28,883 bases of DNA from Actinomycetes bacterium (GCA_023460175.1 JAEWRC010000083.1:1-28883), one strand, 5' to 3'. Shown: positions 6,544 through 14,776, numbered from the stretch's first letter. A program made the numbers and translations. Notes: generated from the letters alone by a model not told the origin.

Positions 6544-8000
6544 CCGCCATGCTGTCCGATCGAGTCGTCGGGCTGCTCGTCGGGTCGGACCGGATCGCAA
6601 CAACATCGGTCGACCCACACTCACACATCTACCCGGGAACGGGCGAGTGCAATGCCACCGTGGCGCTGGCCGGGGCAAAAGAGATGGATTTTGCGGTCTC
6701 GGCCGGCAAGGATGCGCAACGCCGATGGGCAGCGTTTACAGTCGATCAACGGCGCGACGCGCTCATCGACCTCGCCGACGTGGTACACGAGCACCTTGGC
6801 GAGCTCGCCGAGCTCAACACCCACGACTACGGGGTGCCGATTTCGTACGCCGGTAACGCCATTATGGTCGAGCAGTTTCTGCGCCACTTCGCCGGATACG
6901 TCGACAAACCGCATGGGTTGAGCACGCCGGTCAGCGGCAGTCCCGATCTGAACTTCATCGAACGCGAACCCTACGGGGTGGTGGGTGTCATCGCCCCCTG
7001 GAACGGTTCTCTGGTGGTGGCTGCCTCCTGTCTGGTCCCGGCACTGGCAGCAGGAAACGCCGTGGTGTTCAAACCGTCCGAGGTGGCGCCGTTGGCGGCA
7101 TTGCGGTTGGGCGAGCTCTGCATCGAAGCGGGGCTGCCGCCGGGATTGGTGAACGTACTACCGGCCGCGGCAGATGGTGGGGAAGCGCTGGTGCGCCACC
7201 GCGGGATTGGCAAGATCCATTTCACCGGCGGGGATCAGACTGCCCGCGCGGTGCTCAAGGCGGCGGCCGACAATCTGACCCCCGTCGTCACCGAACTCGG
7301 GGGAAAGTCGGCAAACCTCATCTTCGCCGATGCCGACCTCGACGCCGCAGCAGCACGGTCGGCGCATCAGGGGCCACTGATGCAGGCGGGACAAAGCTGT
7401 GCGTGTGCCAGCCGTATCCTGGTGCAGGACACCGTCTACGATGCGTTCCTGGAGCGATTCCTCGGCGTCATCGGCGCGGCACGCGTCGGCGATCCGCTGG
7501 AACCGACCACCGGCTTCGGACCGGTCATCTCTGACACCGCGCTCGAGCAGATTCTGTCGGCGGTTGACCAAGCCGTGGACGAGGGCTCCGGCGAGCTGCT
7601 CACCGGCGGACATCGCATCACCGACGGTGCACTGGCACGGGGCTATTTCATCGAACCGACGGTGCTCGGCAATGTCGACAACCGTTCGACGCTCGCGCAG
7701 ACCGAGACATTCGGCCCGGTGGTGTCCCTCATCCGATTCAGTGACGAAGCTGAGGCCGTACGAATCGCCAACGACACTCGCTACGGACTCAACGCCTTTG
7801 TGCACACACGAGACCTGAATCGAGCACATACGGTAGCCAGGCAACTGGAGTCCGGATCGGTGTGGATCAACCAGGGCAGCCGGATCTCCCCGCAGGGCCC
7901 CTACGGCGGCTACAAGCACAGCGGCGCAGGGCGCACGGGCGGGCTGGAGGGTCTGCACGAGTTCCAGCAGGTCAAGAACATTCGGATCGGGATGAGCTGA
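6540..8000 (+). CDS. Aldehyde dehydrogenase (NAD(P)+), last gene of the SDR operon
   Basis: A 486-residue aldehyde dehydrogenase, full length for the family. Key residues: N155 (PWNG) for the oxyanion hole, K178 (FKPS) for cofactor, general base E252 (ELGGKS) and nucleophile C287 (GQSCACAS). It would oxidise an aldehyde, perhaps made by the upstream SDRs, to a carboxylic acid. I start at the ATG at 6540, which overlaps the previous stop (ATGA); an ATG at 6549 is possible. A 39-codon copy of its C-terminus survives as a ghost at 8935-9051. Cytoplasmic, no signal or membrane segment. Confidence 0.93.
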   Translation: MTAMLSDRVVGLLVGSDRIATTSVDPHSHIYPGTGECNATVALAGAKEMDFAVSAGKDAQRRWAAFTVDQRRDALIDLADVVHEHLGELAELNTHDYGVPISYAGNAIMVEQFLRHFAGYVDKPHGLSTPVSGSPDLNFIEREPYGVVGVIAPWNGSLVVAASCLVPALAAGNAVVFKPSEVAPLAALRLGELCIEAGLPPGLVNVLPAAADGGEALVRHRGIGKIHFTGGDQTARAVLKAAADNLTPVVTELGGKSANLIFADADLDAAAARSAHQGPLMQAGQSCACASRILVQDTVYDAFLERFLGVIGAARVGDPLEPTTGFGPVISDTALEQILSAVDQAVDEGSGELLTGGHRITDGALARGYFIEPTVLGNVDNRSTLAQTETFGPVVSLIRFSDEAEAVRIANDTRYGLNAFVHTRDLNRAHTVARQLESGSVWINQGSRISPQGPYGGYKHSGAGRTGGLEGLHEFQQVKNIRIGMS

Positions 8001-8197
8001 CCCCACGATCTCCGGATAGCTCAGTGCATTGAAAGCGGACTATCGTGCCTCACGTGGACCAGGTGGCCGCGAAGCCGTCGGCAGCGAGTGCGCCGCCGCC
8101 GGGGATCTGACGTCTCACTTACGCCGTCTTGGCCTTGACGTCCAGATCGCACAGCGATTGCTGCAGAAACATCCAGAGACGAAGTACGGGTTCTAAC

Positions 8198-8863
8198 GTG
8201 TTGATTCATCCATGGGACGGCGCTGTAAACGTCACCGAGTGGCAGGACTGGTTGGCTGGCACCGACCGATTCGGAGTGCTGGCTGTCAACAACATCGAGC
8301 CTGCGCAGGCGCCGGTCCTGGTTCCCACCCATTTCACCGTCGCCCACGCCGAGCTGCTGGTTCATCTCGCCCGGCCCAATCCGGCGTGGCCCCACCTGGA
8401 GGCGGCCGCGGAGGTCCGGCTCGCGGTGATCGGGGACTACGCTTACATTCCGACCTACTGGCGAGCCAAGGCGGGTGGTCCCGACGAGGACGGCGTCCCC
8501 ACCAGCTACTACTCCTCGGTGCAATTCGTCTGCCGCCCAACAATCGTCGATGATCCCGAAGGTAAGGTCGAGATCCTCACAGCGCAGTTGGGCGACTTTC
8601 AGCCCGAGGGGCGCCACGCCGCCGTCGCGGTCGATGAGGGCCCGTACGGACGGATGCTGCGCGGTATCCGCGTTGTTCGGTTGTCGGTGCTGCGCGTCGA
8701 TGCCAAGTTCAAGTACGACGACTCCAACCCGGTCGACTACCGAGAACAGGTCATCGGGAATCTTGAGGCGCGGGGCCAAGGACTCGACGCGGGCGCGGCA
8801 TCTCAGCAGCGCCGCCGCCTTCGCGCGATCGGAGATTGGAACGAGTACCGCGATCGGTCGTGA
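8198..8863 (+). CDS. PaiB-like FMN-binding protein
   Basis: About 221 residues. The order of segments, WLAGTDRFGVLAV, VPTHFTV, LLVHLARPNPAW, VIGDYAYIPTYW and SYYSSVQF, follows the PaiB family (FMN-binding split-barrel proteins, annotated as negative regulators of sporulation and protease genes in Bacillus, more generally FMN-binding proteins of unclear activity). I start at the GTG at 8198, which comes one base after an in-frame-neighbour TAA; an upstream ATG at 8129 would add 23 residues that do not look conserved. No strong ribosome site is seen. It follows the aldehyde dehydrogenase by 197 bp. Whether it regulates, or reduces a small molecule, cannot be told. Confidence 0.7.
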   Translation: MLIHPWDGAVNVTEWQDWLAGTDRFGVLAVNNIEPAQAPVLVPTHFTVAHAELLVHLARPNPAWPHLEAAAEVRLAVIGDYAYIPTYWRAKAGGPDEDGVPTSYYSSVQFVCRPTIVDDPEGKVEILTAQLGDFQPEGRHAAVAVDEGPYGRMLRGIRVVRLSVLRVDAKFKYDDSNPVDYREQVIGNLEARGQGLDAGAASQQRRRLRAIGDWNEYRDRS

Positions 8864-8934
8864 CAACCACCCGCGCTATCCAACGCGGTTGAACTCGACG
8901 TGCAGTATGTCACCCCAAGAAACGTGGTGGCCCC

Positions 8935-9051
8935 ATCTCGCCGCAAGGACCCTATGGTGGATCCATGCAAAGTGGAGCGGGTCGAACCGGCGGGCTAAAG
9001 GGCCGGCGACAGTTCCAGCAGGTCGAGAACACCCGTATCGGGCGCTTCTGA
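8935..9051 (+). pseudogene. Ghost of an aldehyde dehydrogenase C-terminus
   Basis: The 39 codons (38 residues plus TGA) starting ISPQGPYGG and ending NTRIGRF align without gaps to the last 39 codons of the aldehyde dehydrogenase ending at 8000; by my count 27 of 38 residues are identical, including SGAGRTGGL and FQQV. Upstream of 8935 the similarity stops abruptly. An aldehyde dehydrogenase gene, a duplicate or close relative of the one at 6540-8000, therefore once stood between the PaiB-like gene and the esterase and was deleted except for its 3' end. It cannot encode an enzyme. Confidence 0.85.
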
Positions 9052-9062
9052 CAGCCGCCATC

Positions 9063-9989
9063 GTGTTCCGAGCATTACGTCATCGAGTTTCGGCCTCGGC
9101 GTTCCACCCTGAGCTACGGCGCGTCAGCCAGTTCCTGCCGGAGACCCTGGTCACGCCGGTCACCGTCCGGGTCTTTGCTCGGGTTCCTCGAAGCGCGAAG
9201 CCTCATCCGAATACCGACGCGAGTACGTTGCCTTCAGGTCTCGCTGTCCGCGTGCACCGACCGACCGTGGCGAGCAGACCCGGTGGTGCTGCGCTGTTGT
9301 GGATCCACGGCGGCGGTTATGTCCTGGGTAGTGCAGCGATGGACGACGCTCTGTGCCGGCGCCTTGCCGATGAACTCGGAATACTGGTCGCTGCTGTCGA
9401 TTACCGCTTGGCACCGGCGCATCCCTATCCTGCCGCACTCACCGACTGCTACGAGGCATTGACCTGGCTGGCCGCGCATCCGGAGGTGGATGCAAAGCGT
9501 GTGGCTGTGGCAGGAGCAAGCGCCGGCGGAGGCTTGGCCGCAGCGCTCGCGCTGATGGCTCGTGACCGCGGCGAGGTCGACGTTGCCGCACAGCTTTTGC
9601 TCTACCCGATGTTGGACGACCGGACCGCACTGCGCCGGGACCCGGACAGCGGACTGCGCCGGCTATGGAACAACGCGAGCAACGCGCTCGGGTGGTCGGC
9701 CTATCTCGTTGGCGCCGATCCACACATCGCGGTTCCCGCACGCAGGGATGACCTGAGTGGTGTTGCTCCGGCCTGGATCGGCGTGGGTAGCCTGGACGTG
9801 TTGTGCGACGAATCCTGTAGCTACGCAGAGCATCTACGTGAAGCCAATGTCGAGTGCCAGCTGGAAGTCGTTCCGGGAGCGTTTCACGGCTTCGACGCCG
9901 TGGCCCCGAAGGCTGTGATATCCCGACGATTCTTCAACGGCCAGTGCACGATGCTACGGCACCGTCTGGGCATCAGCACGAAGGGCTGA
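9063..9989 (+). CDS. Alpha/beta hydrolase of the hormone-sensitive lipase (HSL) family
   Basis: About 308 residues from the GTG at 9063. The family motifs are HGGG (82-85, oxyanion hole), nucleophile S153 in GASAGG, D245 (GSLDVLCDE) and H275 (AFHGFD), together with VDYRLAP (112-118). Characterised HSL members hydrolyse short-chain carboxylic esters. The nucleophile elbow has Ala where GDSAGG is usual. The start is uncertain: no good ribosome site is visible and the gene begins 12 bp after the aldehyde dehydrogenase ghost, so the deletion next door may have removed its original leader or first codons. It converges with the next operon. Confidence 0.85.
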   Translation: MFRALRHRVSASAFHPELRRVSQFLPETLVTPVTVRVFARVPRSAKPHPNTDASTLPSGLAVRVHRPTVASRPGGAALLWIHGGGYVLGSAAMDDALCRRLADELGILVAAVDYRLAPAHPYPAALTDCYEALTWLAAHPEVDAKRVAVAGASAGGGLAAALALMARDRGEVDVAAQLLLYPMLDDRTALRRDPDSGLRRLWNNASNALGWSAYLVGADPHIAVPARRDDLSGVAPAWIGVGSLDVLCDESCSYAEHLREANVECQLEVVPGAFHGFDAVAPKAVISRRFFNGQCTMLRHRLGISTKG

Positions 9990-10059
9990 CGGCATCGAAG
10001 CTGGCGGTTGCCGCAAAGCGAAGACCGTACGCTATGAAATGGACTTGATTTCAACGCTC

Positions 10060-11511
10060 TTAGAGTTGAACGTAGACGCTCTTGGTTTTCATGAACGACT
10101 CGACCCCCTCGCGACTCCATTCGTAGCCCCAGCCGGACTGCTTCCAGCCGCCGAAGGGCATCGAATGGTCGAACACCATCTGGCAGTTCACCGTGACTGT
10201 CCCGGATTCCAGTCGCTTGGCCAACCGGTGGGCCCGGCCGACGTCCTTGGTCCACACCGTGGCAGCCAGGCCGTAGTCGGAATCGTTGGCCAGCGCCACG
10301 ACTTGGTCGTCATCATCGAACGGCAGGATCGGGACGACCGGCCCGAAGATCTCCTGCTGATACAGGCGCATCGCGGGGTCCACATCGGTCAGCACGGTCG
10401 GATGGACGAAATAGCCCTTGCGATCGAGGCGGTGCCCCCCGGCCACCACCTCGACGCCGTCACGCTTACCCTCGTCGATGAATCCCAGCACGCGGGTGAG
10501 CTGCTTCTGGCTGATGAGCGGACCGATCAGCGCCTCCTCGGTCGGACCGCCCAGCGTGACTGTGTTTGCCACGTTGGCAACACCTTCCAGAACACGCTCA
10601 TACACATTGCGGTGGGCGAAGATTCGCGATCCGCAGATGCAACCCTGGCCGGAATGGATGAAGATCCCCATTGCCGCCATCAGGATGGCGGTGTCGATAT
10701 CGGCATCGTCATAGATCAACACCGGCGACTTACCGCCGAGTTCGAGCGTGACCCGCTTGAGGTTCCCGCTGGCCGCCTGGACGATCTGCTTGCCCACCTC
10801 CGTGGATCCGGTGAACGCCACCTTCTCAATCCCGGGATGCTCGCTGATCGCGGCGCCGGCGGTGTGCCCGTAACCGGTCACCAGGTTCACCACGCCATCG
10901 GGAACTCCCGCCTCCGTGAGCAGTTTGTCGATCACCAGCGCCGACAGCGGGGTTTCCTCCGCGGGCTTCACGACGCTACTGCAGCCGGCTGCGAGCGCAG
11001 GCGCCAGCTTGGTGCACGCGTTGAACACCGGTCCGTTCCACGGGAAGATCAGGCCGACCACGCCGTACGGCTGTTTGATGGTGTAGCCGTGCATGTTCGA
11101 GTCGACGCCGGTGATACCGCCGGTCTGCTGCACATCGTGGGCGATCCCATTGAGTTTGGTGCACCACCCCGCGTAGTAGCGGAAGATCTCGGCACTGGTC
11201 CCCATGATCGCGCGGGCCTGCATCAGCGGCAAACCGGTGTTCCGCGAGTCAATCTCGGCGAGTTCGTCTGCGTGCTGGTCGATCAGGTCGGCGACGCGGC
11301 CGAGCACCTTCGCCCGTTCCGATCCCGGCTTCTGCTGCCAAACACCGGATTCGAAGCTCGCCCGGGCTCGGGCGACGGCTTCATCGACCGCAGCGGCACC
11401 CCCGTCGGCGAATTCGCCGATCTGTTCCTCGCTGACCGGGTCGATGATGGGGATCATCTCGCCGCTGCCCGGCCGCTGACGGAGTTGGTCGAGGACATCC
11501 TGAAACACCAT
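10060..11511 (-). CDS. Aldehyde dehydrogenase in a ferredoxin/P450 operon
   Basis: A 483-residue aldehyde dehydrogenase with N159 (PWNG), K182 (KPAEE), E257 (ELGGKS) and nucleophile C291 (GQGCICGS), all in place. The ATG at 11511 is preferred to a TTG at 11520 because GAAAGG lies 9 nt upstream of it. It is third in a minus-strand unit, 39 bp after the P450 stop, so it would oxidise an aldehyde derived from a P450-made alcohol. The C-terminus (MKTKSVYVQL) is of the usual length. The preceding convergent gap of 70 bp to the esterase has no clear hairpin. Confidence 0.93.
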   Translation of the reverse strand: MVFQDVLDQLRQRPGSGEMIPIIDPVSEEQIGEFADGGAAAVDEAVARARASFESGVWQQKPGSERAKVLGRVADLIDQHADELAEIDSRNTGLPLMQARAIMGTSAEIFRYYAGWCTKLNGIAHDVQQTGGITGVDSNMHGYTIKQPYGVVGLIFPWNGPVFNACTKLAPALAAGCSSVVKPAEETPLSALVIDKLLTEAGVPDGVVNLVTGYGHTAGAAISEHPGIEKVAFTGSTEVGKQIVQAASGNLKRVTLELGGKSPVLIYDDADIDTAILMAAMGIFIHSGQGCICGSRIFAHRNVYERVLEGVANVANTVTLGGPTEEALIGPLISQKQLTRVLGFIDEGKRDGVEVVAGGHRLDRKGYFVHPTVLTDVDPAMRLYQQEIFGPVVPILPFDDDDQVVALANDSDYGLAATVWTKDVGRAHRLAKRLESGTVTVNCQMVFDHSMPFGGWKQSGWGYEWSREGVESFMKTKSVYVQL

Positions 11512-11550
11512 GTATGACAACCTTTCAGAGATACGAAGCCCCGGCGAGTT

Positions 11551-12831
11551 TTAGAGCGCCCGGTCGAACTCGATGTGCAACTCGGTCAGACCGCGCAGCA
11601 GGAACGTTGGCTCATATGCATAGTTTCGTGCACCGGCCGGACCGTGGAAGTCCCCGTCAATCCGGATCTCGCTCATTCGATCGAGCAGCCGCCGCACGGT
11701 GATCTGGCCCTCGACGCGGGCCAGCGGCGCACCGGCGCAGGTGTGGACGCCGCGGCCGAAGGCGATATGCTCGCGCACGTTCTTGCGGCCGGGACGAAAT
11801 TCGTGCGGGTCCTCGAACTTGCGGGGGTCGCGGTTGGCAGCACCCAGGCACAACATCACGATGGTGCCGGCCGGCAAATGCACTCCGCCGAGCTCGGTCG
11901 TGCGGCGGACCAGGCGAAAGTCGACCTTCGTCGGCGCATGCATCCGCAACGCTTCTTCGATGAATGTTGGTATACCGTCGGGGTTCTGCCGCAGCCGCTC
12001 CTGATAATCCGGGTTGTCGCCTAGCACCTGCACGGATGCCGACAGCAGTTTGGTGACGGTCTCCTGCCCCGCAGCGAACAGGAACGTCGCGGGTTTCACG
12101 AGTTCGACTAGTTCCGGGGTCGACCCGTCTGGATAGAGCGCGGCCGCCATTCCGGACAGCACGTCGTCGCGGGGTTCGGCGCGGCGCGCTGCCAGGTATC
12201 CGGCGAACCTGTCATCGAGATACTGCAGGGGATCCAAACCGACGGCCTCACCGTCGAGCGCACCGACCCGGGTACCCTCCGGCTGCTCGGCACCCAGGGC
12301 GGCGAGGAACTCCGGCCGGTCCTCCTCGGGTACACCCAACAGGTCGATGATCGCCGAGGTCGCAAACGGTTTGGCGTATTCGGACAGGAACTCGCATTTC
12401 CCGTTGTCGATGAACTGGTCGATCTGCTGATCGACCAGCTGCCACATGAAGTCCTCGTTCTCCTTGAGCCGCCGCGGGGTCAACAGCTTGGCGAGCAACG
12501 ACCGAGCCTTTTCATGGGCCGGCGGGTCCATCACGACCATGTGCTCGTGAATGGGGAACTCGTGGCGGTGCGCCTCGATCTGCTCGCTGATGTCATCGCC
12601 CTGCGGCGTGAAGGGCAGCGGCGGGAACGGGCCGCCGATCGCGTTGACCGACGAGAACGTCGCGTGATCCTTGAACGCCGCCATCACCTCCTGGTAGCCG
12701 GTGACTGCGACAACTCCCTGGTGCAGCTCACGGAAGACCGGGTTCTGCTCGCGCAGGGCGTCGAAATAGGCGTAAGGATCCTGTGCAAGGGCCGGATCGG
12801 AAAAGAAGTCGACAGAGGCCAGATCGGTCAT
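11551..12831 (-). CDS. Cytochrome P450, operon with ferredoxin and aldehyde dehydrogenase
   Basis: A 426-residue soluble bacterial P450. Visible parts: I-helix AAGQET (253-258), K-helix E293-A-L-R296, and haem loop FGRGVHTCAG with C365 as thiolate ligand. The I-helix acid is Glu where Asp is usual next to the oxygen-activating Thr. The ribosome site GAAAGGA lies upstream of the ATG. It is 52 bp after the ferredoxin gene that probably delivers electrons. It likely hydroxylates a hydrophobic compound; the CYP family number and substrate cannot be assigned by eye. Confidence 0.93.
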   Translation of the reverse strand: MTDLASVDFFSDPALAQDPYAYFDALREQNPVFRELHQGVVAVTGYQEVMAAFKDHATFSSVNAIGGPFPPLPFTPQGDDISEQIEAHRHEFPIHEHMVVMDPPAHEKARSLLAKLLTPRRLKENEDFMWQLVDQQIDQFIDNGKCEFLSEYAKPFATSAIIDLLGVPEEDRPEFLAALGAEQPEGTRVGALDGEAVGLDPLQYLDDRFAGYLAARRAEPRDDVLSGMAAALYPDGSTPELVELVKPATFLFAAGQETVTKLLSASVQVLGDNPDYQERLRQNPDGIPTFIEEALRMHAPTKVDFRLVRRTTELGGVHLPAGTIVMLCLGAANRDPRKFEDPHEFRPGRKNVREHIAFGRGVHTCAGAPLARVEGQITVRRLLDRMSEIRIDGDFHGPAGARNYAYEPTFLLRGLTELHIEFDRAL

Positions 12832-12883
12832 GGACGGGTTGTCCTTTCACGGAGGATGCGGCGAAATGGGCTGGGAAACAGTG

Positions 12884-13090
12884 TCAGGTTTCGACAATGC
12901 TGATGGCGCCGCGCGGGCAGGCATCGATCGCCGCGTGAACCAATTGCCATTGCTCCTCGGCAGCAGGCTGCTGGACACAGGTCGCCACATCCTCATCGGA
13001 GAGATCGAACAACTCGGGTGCCGACTCCAGGCACAGCGCATGCCCTTCACACAGTCGCGGATCGACGACCACGCGCTTCGAAACGCCCAT
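12884..13090 (-). CDS. 3Fe-4S-type ferredoxin, P450 electron donor
   Basis: A 68-residue ferredoxin with C14-x2-H17-x2-C20 and C58-P. Three Cys plus His in the place of the second Cys is the pattern of mycobacterial and Streptomyces P450-linked ferredoxins, which hold a 3Fe-4S or His-ligated 4Fe-4S cluster. It is the first gene of the minus-strand unit and sits directly ahead of the P450. No ferredoxin reductase gene is in the window, so the reductase must be encoded elsewhere. A GAGGCGGG tract precedes the ATG. Confidence 0.92.
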   Translation of the reverse strand: MGVSKRVVVDPRLCEGHALCLESAPELFDLSDEDVATCVQQPAAEEQWQLVHAAIDACPRGAISIVET

Positions 13091-13280
13091 TGCTCGCCCG
13101 CCTCTACTGATCAGGTGACCAAATTACTGGAACGTTGCATGTGTACCACCGAGCGGATCGTCGGTCAAGCAACGGGGCGAGGGGCATGCCGATTAGCCGC
13201 GCCGCGCAGGGCACGAAGTATCGACAATGGTCCACGCAGCCAACTGATCGAGGCGACCGCGATGATCATGTACCAGCCGA

Positions 13281-13309
13281 ATCCGACCAAGGCGCCACCT
13301 TGGTCGGAT
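13281..13309. repeat. Perfect 12-bp inverted repeat between divergent operons
   Basis: ATCCGACCAAGG (13281-13292) and CCTTGGTCGGAT (13298-13309) are perfect reverse complements around a 5-nt loop (CGCCA). It lies in the 347-bp gap between the ferredoxin and SDR genes, 128 bp before the SDR start. No U-run follows. It could be a large operator, an RNA hairpin in a leader, or a terminator of a lost gene. The rest of the gap holds no gene, apart from a minus-strand hydrophobic stretch described in the findings. Confidence 0.6.
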
Positions 13310-13409
13310 CTGGTCAGGCGCTGTTGACAGCCGGCATCCCAGCCTGCCATTCTTCCTGATCGATCGACCAATACGATCGTGGCGACTGTCATATTGGCCG
13401 ACCGCACAT

Positions 13410-13422
13410 TCGGACGGTCCGA
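13410..13422. promoter_or_regulatory. 13-bp palindrome upstream of the third mycofactocin-type SDR
   Basis: TCGGACGGTCCGA is a perfect palindrome (arms of 6 around one G), 15 bp before the GTG start. Its position near the likely transcription start suits an operator, but there is no TetR gene immediately beside it. Low confidence. Confidence 0.3.
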
Positions 13423-13437
13423 GAATCGAGGTATTCC

Positions 13438-14277
13438 GTGAGTGGACGTGTAGCAGGCAAGGTAGCCTTCGTCACCGGCGCAGCCCGAGGTCAGGGCCGC
13501 AGTCATGCGGTCCGCCTGGCCGAAGAGGGCGCCGACATCATCGCCGTCGATATCTGCGGTCCGATCAGCCCTGACAGTCAGATCGCGCCGTCGAACCCCG
13601 ACGACCTCGCCCAGACCGTCGACCTGGTGAAGAATCGTGGGCGCCGGATCGTCACCTCCCAGGTCGACGTCCGCGACTACGACTCCCTCAAGACGGCACT
13701 CGACAACGGCGTCGAGGAACTCGGACGCCTGGATATCGTCGTCGCCAACGCCGGCATCGGCAACGGCGGCGAGACGTTGGACAAGACCAGCGAATCCGAT
13801 TGGGACGACATGATCGGCGTCAACCTTTCCGGCGTCTGGAAGACGGTGAAATCCGCTGTACCGCACCTAATTGCCGGCGGCAACAGCGGATCGATCATCA
13901 TGACCAGCTCGGTGGGCGGGCTGAAACCCTATCCCAACACCGGGCACTACATCGCCGCCAAGCACGGCGTCATCGGCCTGATGCGGACCTTCGCCGTCGA
14001 GCTCGGTCAACACTTCATCCGCGTCAATGCCGTCTGCCCCACCAACGTGAACACCCCGATGTTCATGAACGAGGGCACGATGAAGCTGTTCCGCCCCGAC
14101 CTGGAGAATCCAGGTCGCGATGACCTCGCGGTTGCCGCCCAGTTCATGCACACTTTGCCCATCGGCTGGGTAGAACCGGTAGACATCAGCAACGCTGTGC
14201 TTTTCCTCGCTTCGGACGAAGCCCGCTACATCACAGGTCTGCCGGTCACCGTCGATGCCGGGAGCATGCTCAAGTAG
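13438..14277 (+). CDS. Mycofactocin-coupled SDR oxidoreductase (third copy)
   Basis: A 279-residue SDR with TGAARGQG (13-20), D-V-R-D (77-80), NAG (104-106), Ser at 157/158 and Y171-x3-K175. It shows the mycofactocin-coupled segment DICGPISPDSQ followed by DDLAQTVDLV. The start is GTG at 13438 with GAGG seven bases upstream. It is divergent from the ferredoxin/P450/aldehyde dehydrogenase operon, which suggests that it oxidises the alcohol made by that P450 before the aldehyde dehydrogenase acts. Substrate unknown. Confidence 0.92.
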   Translation: MSGRVAGKVAFVTGAARGQGRSHAVRLAEEGADIIAVDICGPISPDSQIAPSNPDDLAQTVDLVKNRGRRIVTSQVDVRDYDSLKTALDNGVEELGRLDIVVANAGIGNGGETLDKTSESDWDDMIGVNLSGVWKTVKSAVPHLIAGGNSGSIIMTSSVGGLKPYPNTGHYIAAKHGVIGLMRTFAVELGQHFIRVNAVCPTNVNTPMFMNEGTMKLFRPDLENPGRDDLAVAAQFMHTLPIGWVEPVDISNAVLFLASDEARYITGLPVTVDAGSMLK

Positions 14278-14317
14278 CGCACCACGGACGTGGACTGCCG
14301 TACAGGGAAGGCTCGAC

Positions 14318-14776
14318 ATGAGCAACCATCTCGACGTCATCACCACCGACGTCGCCGAGGCGATAAGCAAGGTAGGCGGGCTGATGGTCGACAGCAGCCT
14401 GGCCGGATGGCATGTCAGAGTCGTCACCAACGAACCTTCCGACTCCCAGCCACTGGCGATTCTGGGCGCGGGAATCGAGTCCGCCGAACAGCGCGAACCA
14501 CTTCCACTCCGTGCCGGCCAATCGTGGCACGTTATCGTGCTGGCTCCCGACGACGTGTGGCCATCCACCAATCTGACTAGAGGTCAGCACGAACTTTCTT
14601 CGGCAGCCAAGCTATTCAAGTCTCATGCGCTGCGTGCGATTGGCCTCGCCACCGACGTGCAACCTGTCGAGGAATACTGGGTGGACCAGTACTTCGGTTC
14701 ACCGACAGCGGGACGTTCTCAGGCTGGCGTGAACTCACGAACCGTCCAGCGAATACGGGGTGTCCGTGGTGGTTGA
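14318..14776 (+). CDS. Hypothetical protein, 152 residues
   Basis: I do not recognise this protein. It starts at the ATG at 14318 with GGAAGG six bases upstream, 40 bp after the SDR stop, so co-transcription with the SDR is likely. The sequence is soluble, without signal or membrane segment, acidic at the N-terminus, with LAGWHVRVV, PLAILGAG, SWHVIVLAPDDVW and SHALRAIGLATDV segments that alternate like a beta-alpha fold, and a basic tail. There are no Cys residues, so no metal-Cys site. The base composition is like its neighbours. It could be a small accessory or regulatory protein for the neighbouring SDR. Confidence 0.7.
   Translation: MSNHLDVITTDVAEAISKVGGLMVDSSLAGWHVRVVTNEPSDSQPLAILGAGIESAEQREPLPLRAGQSWHVIVLAPDDVWPSTNLTRGQHELSSAAKLFKSHALRAIGLATDVQPVEEYWVDQYFGSPTAGRSQAGVNSRTVQRIRGVRGG

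Noticed and set aside
10039..11517. A long open frame on the plus strand opposite the aldehyde dehydrogenase.
   Set aside because: It is the antisense shadow of a gene with all catalytic motifs; its own translation has no recognisable domain.
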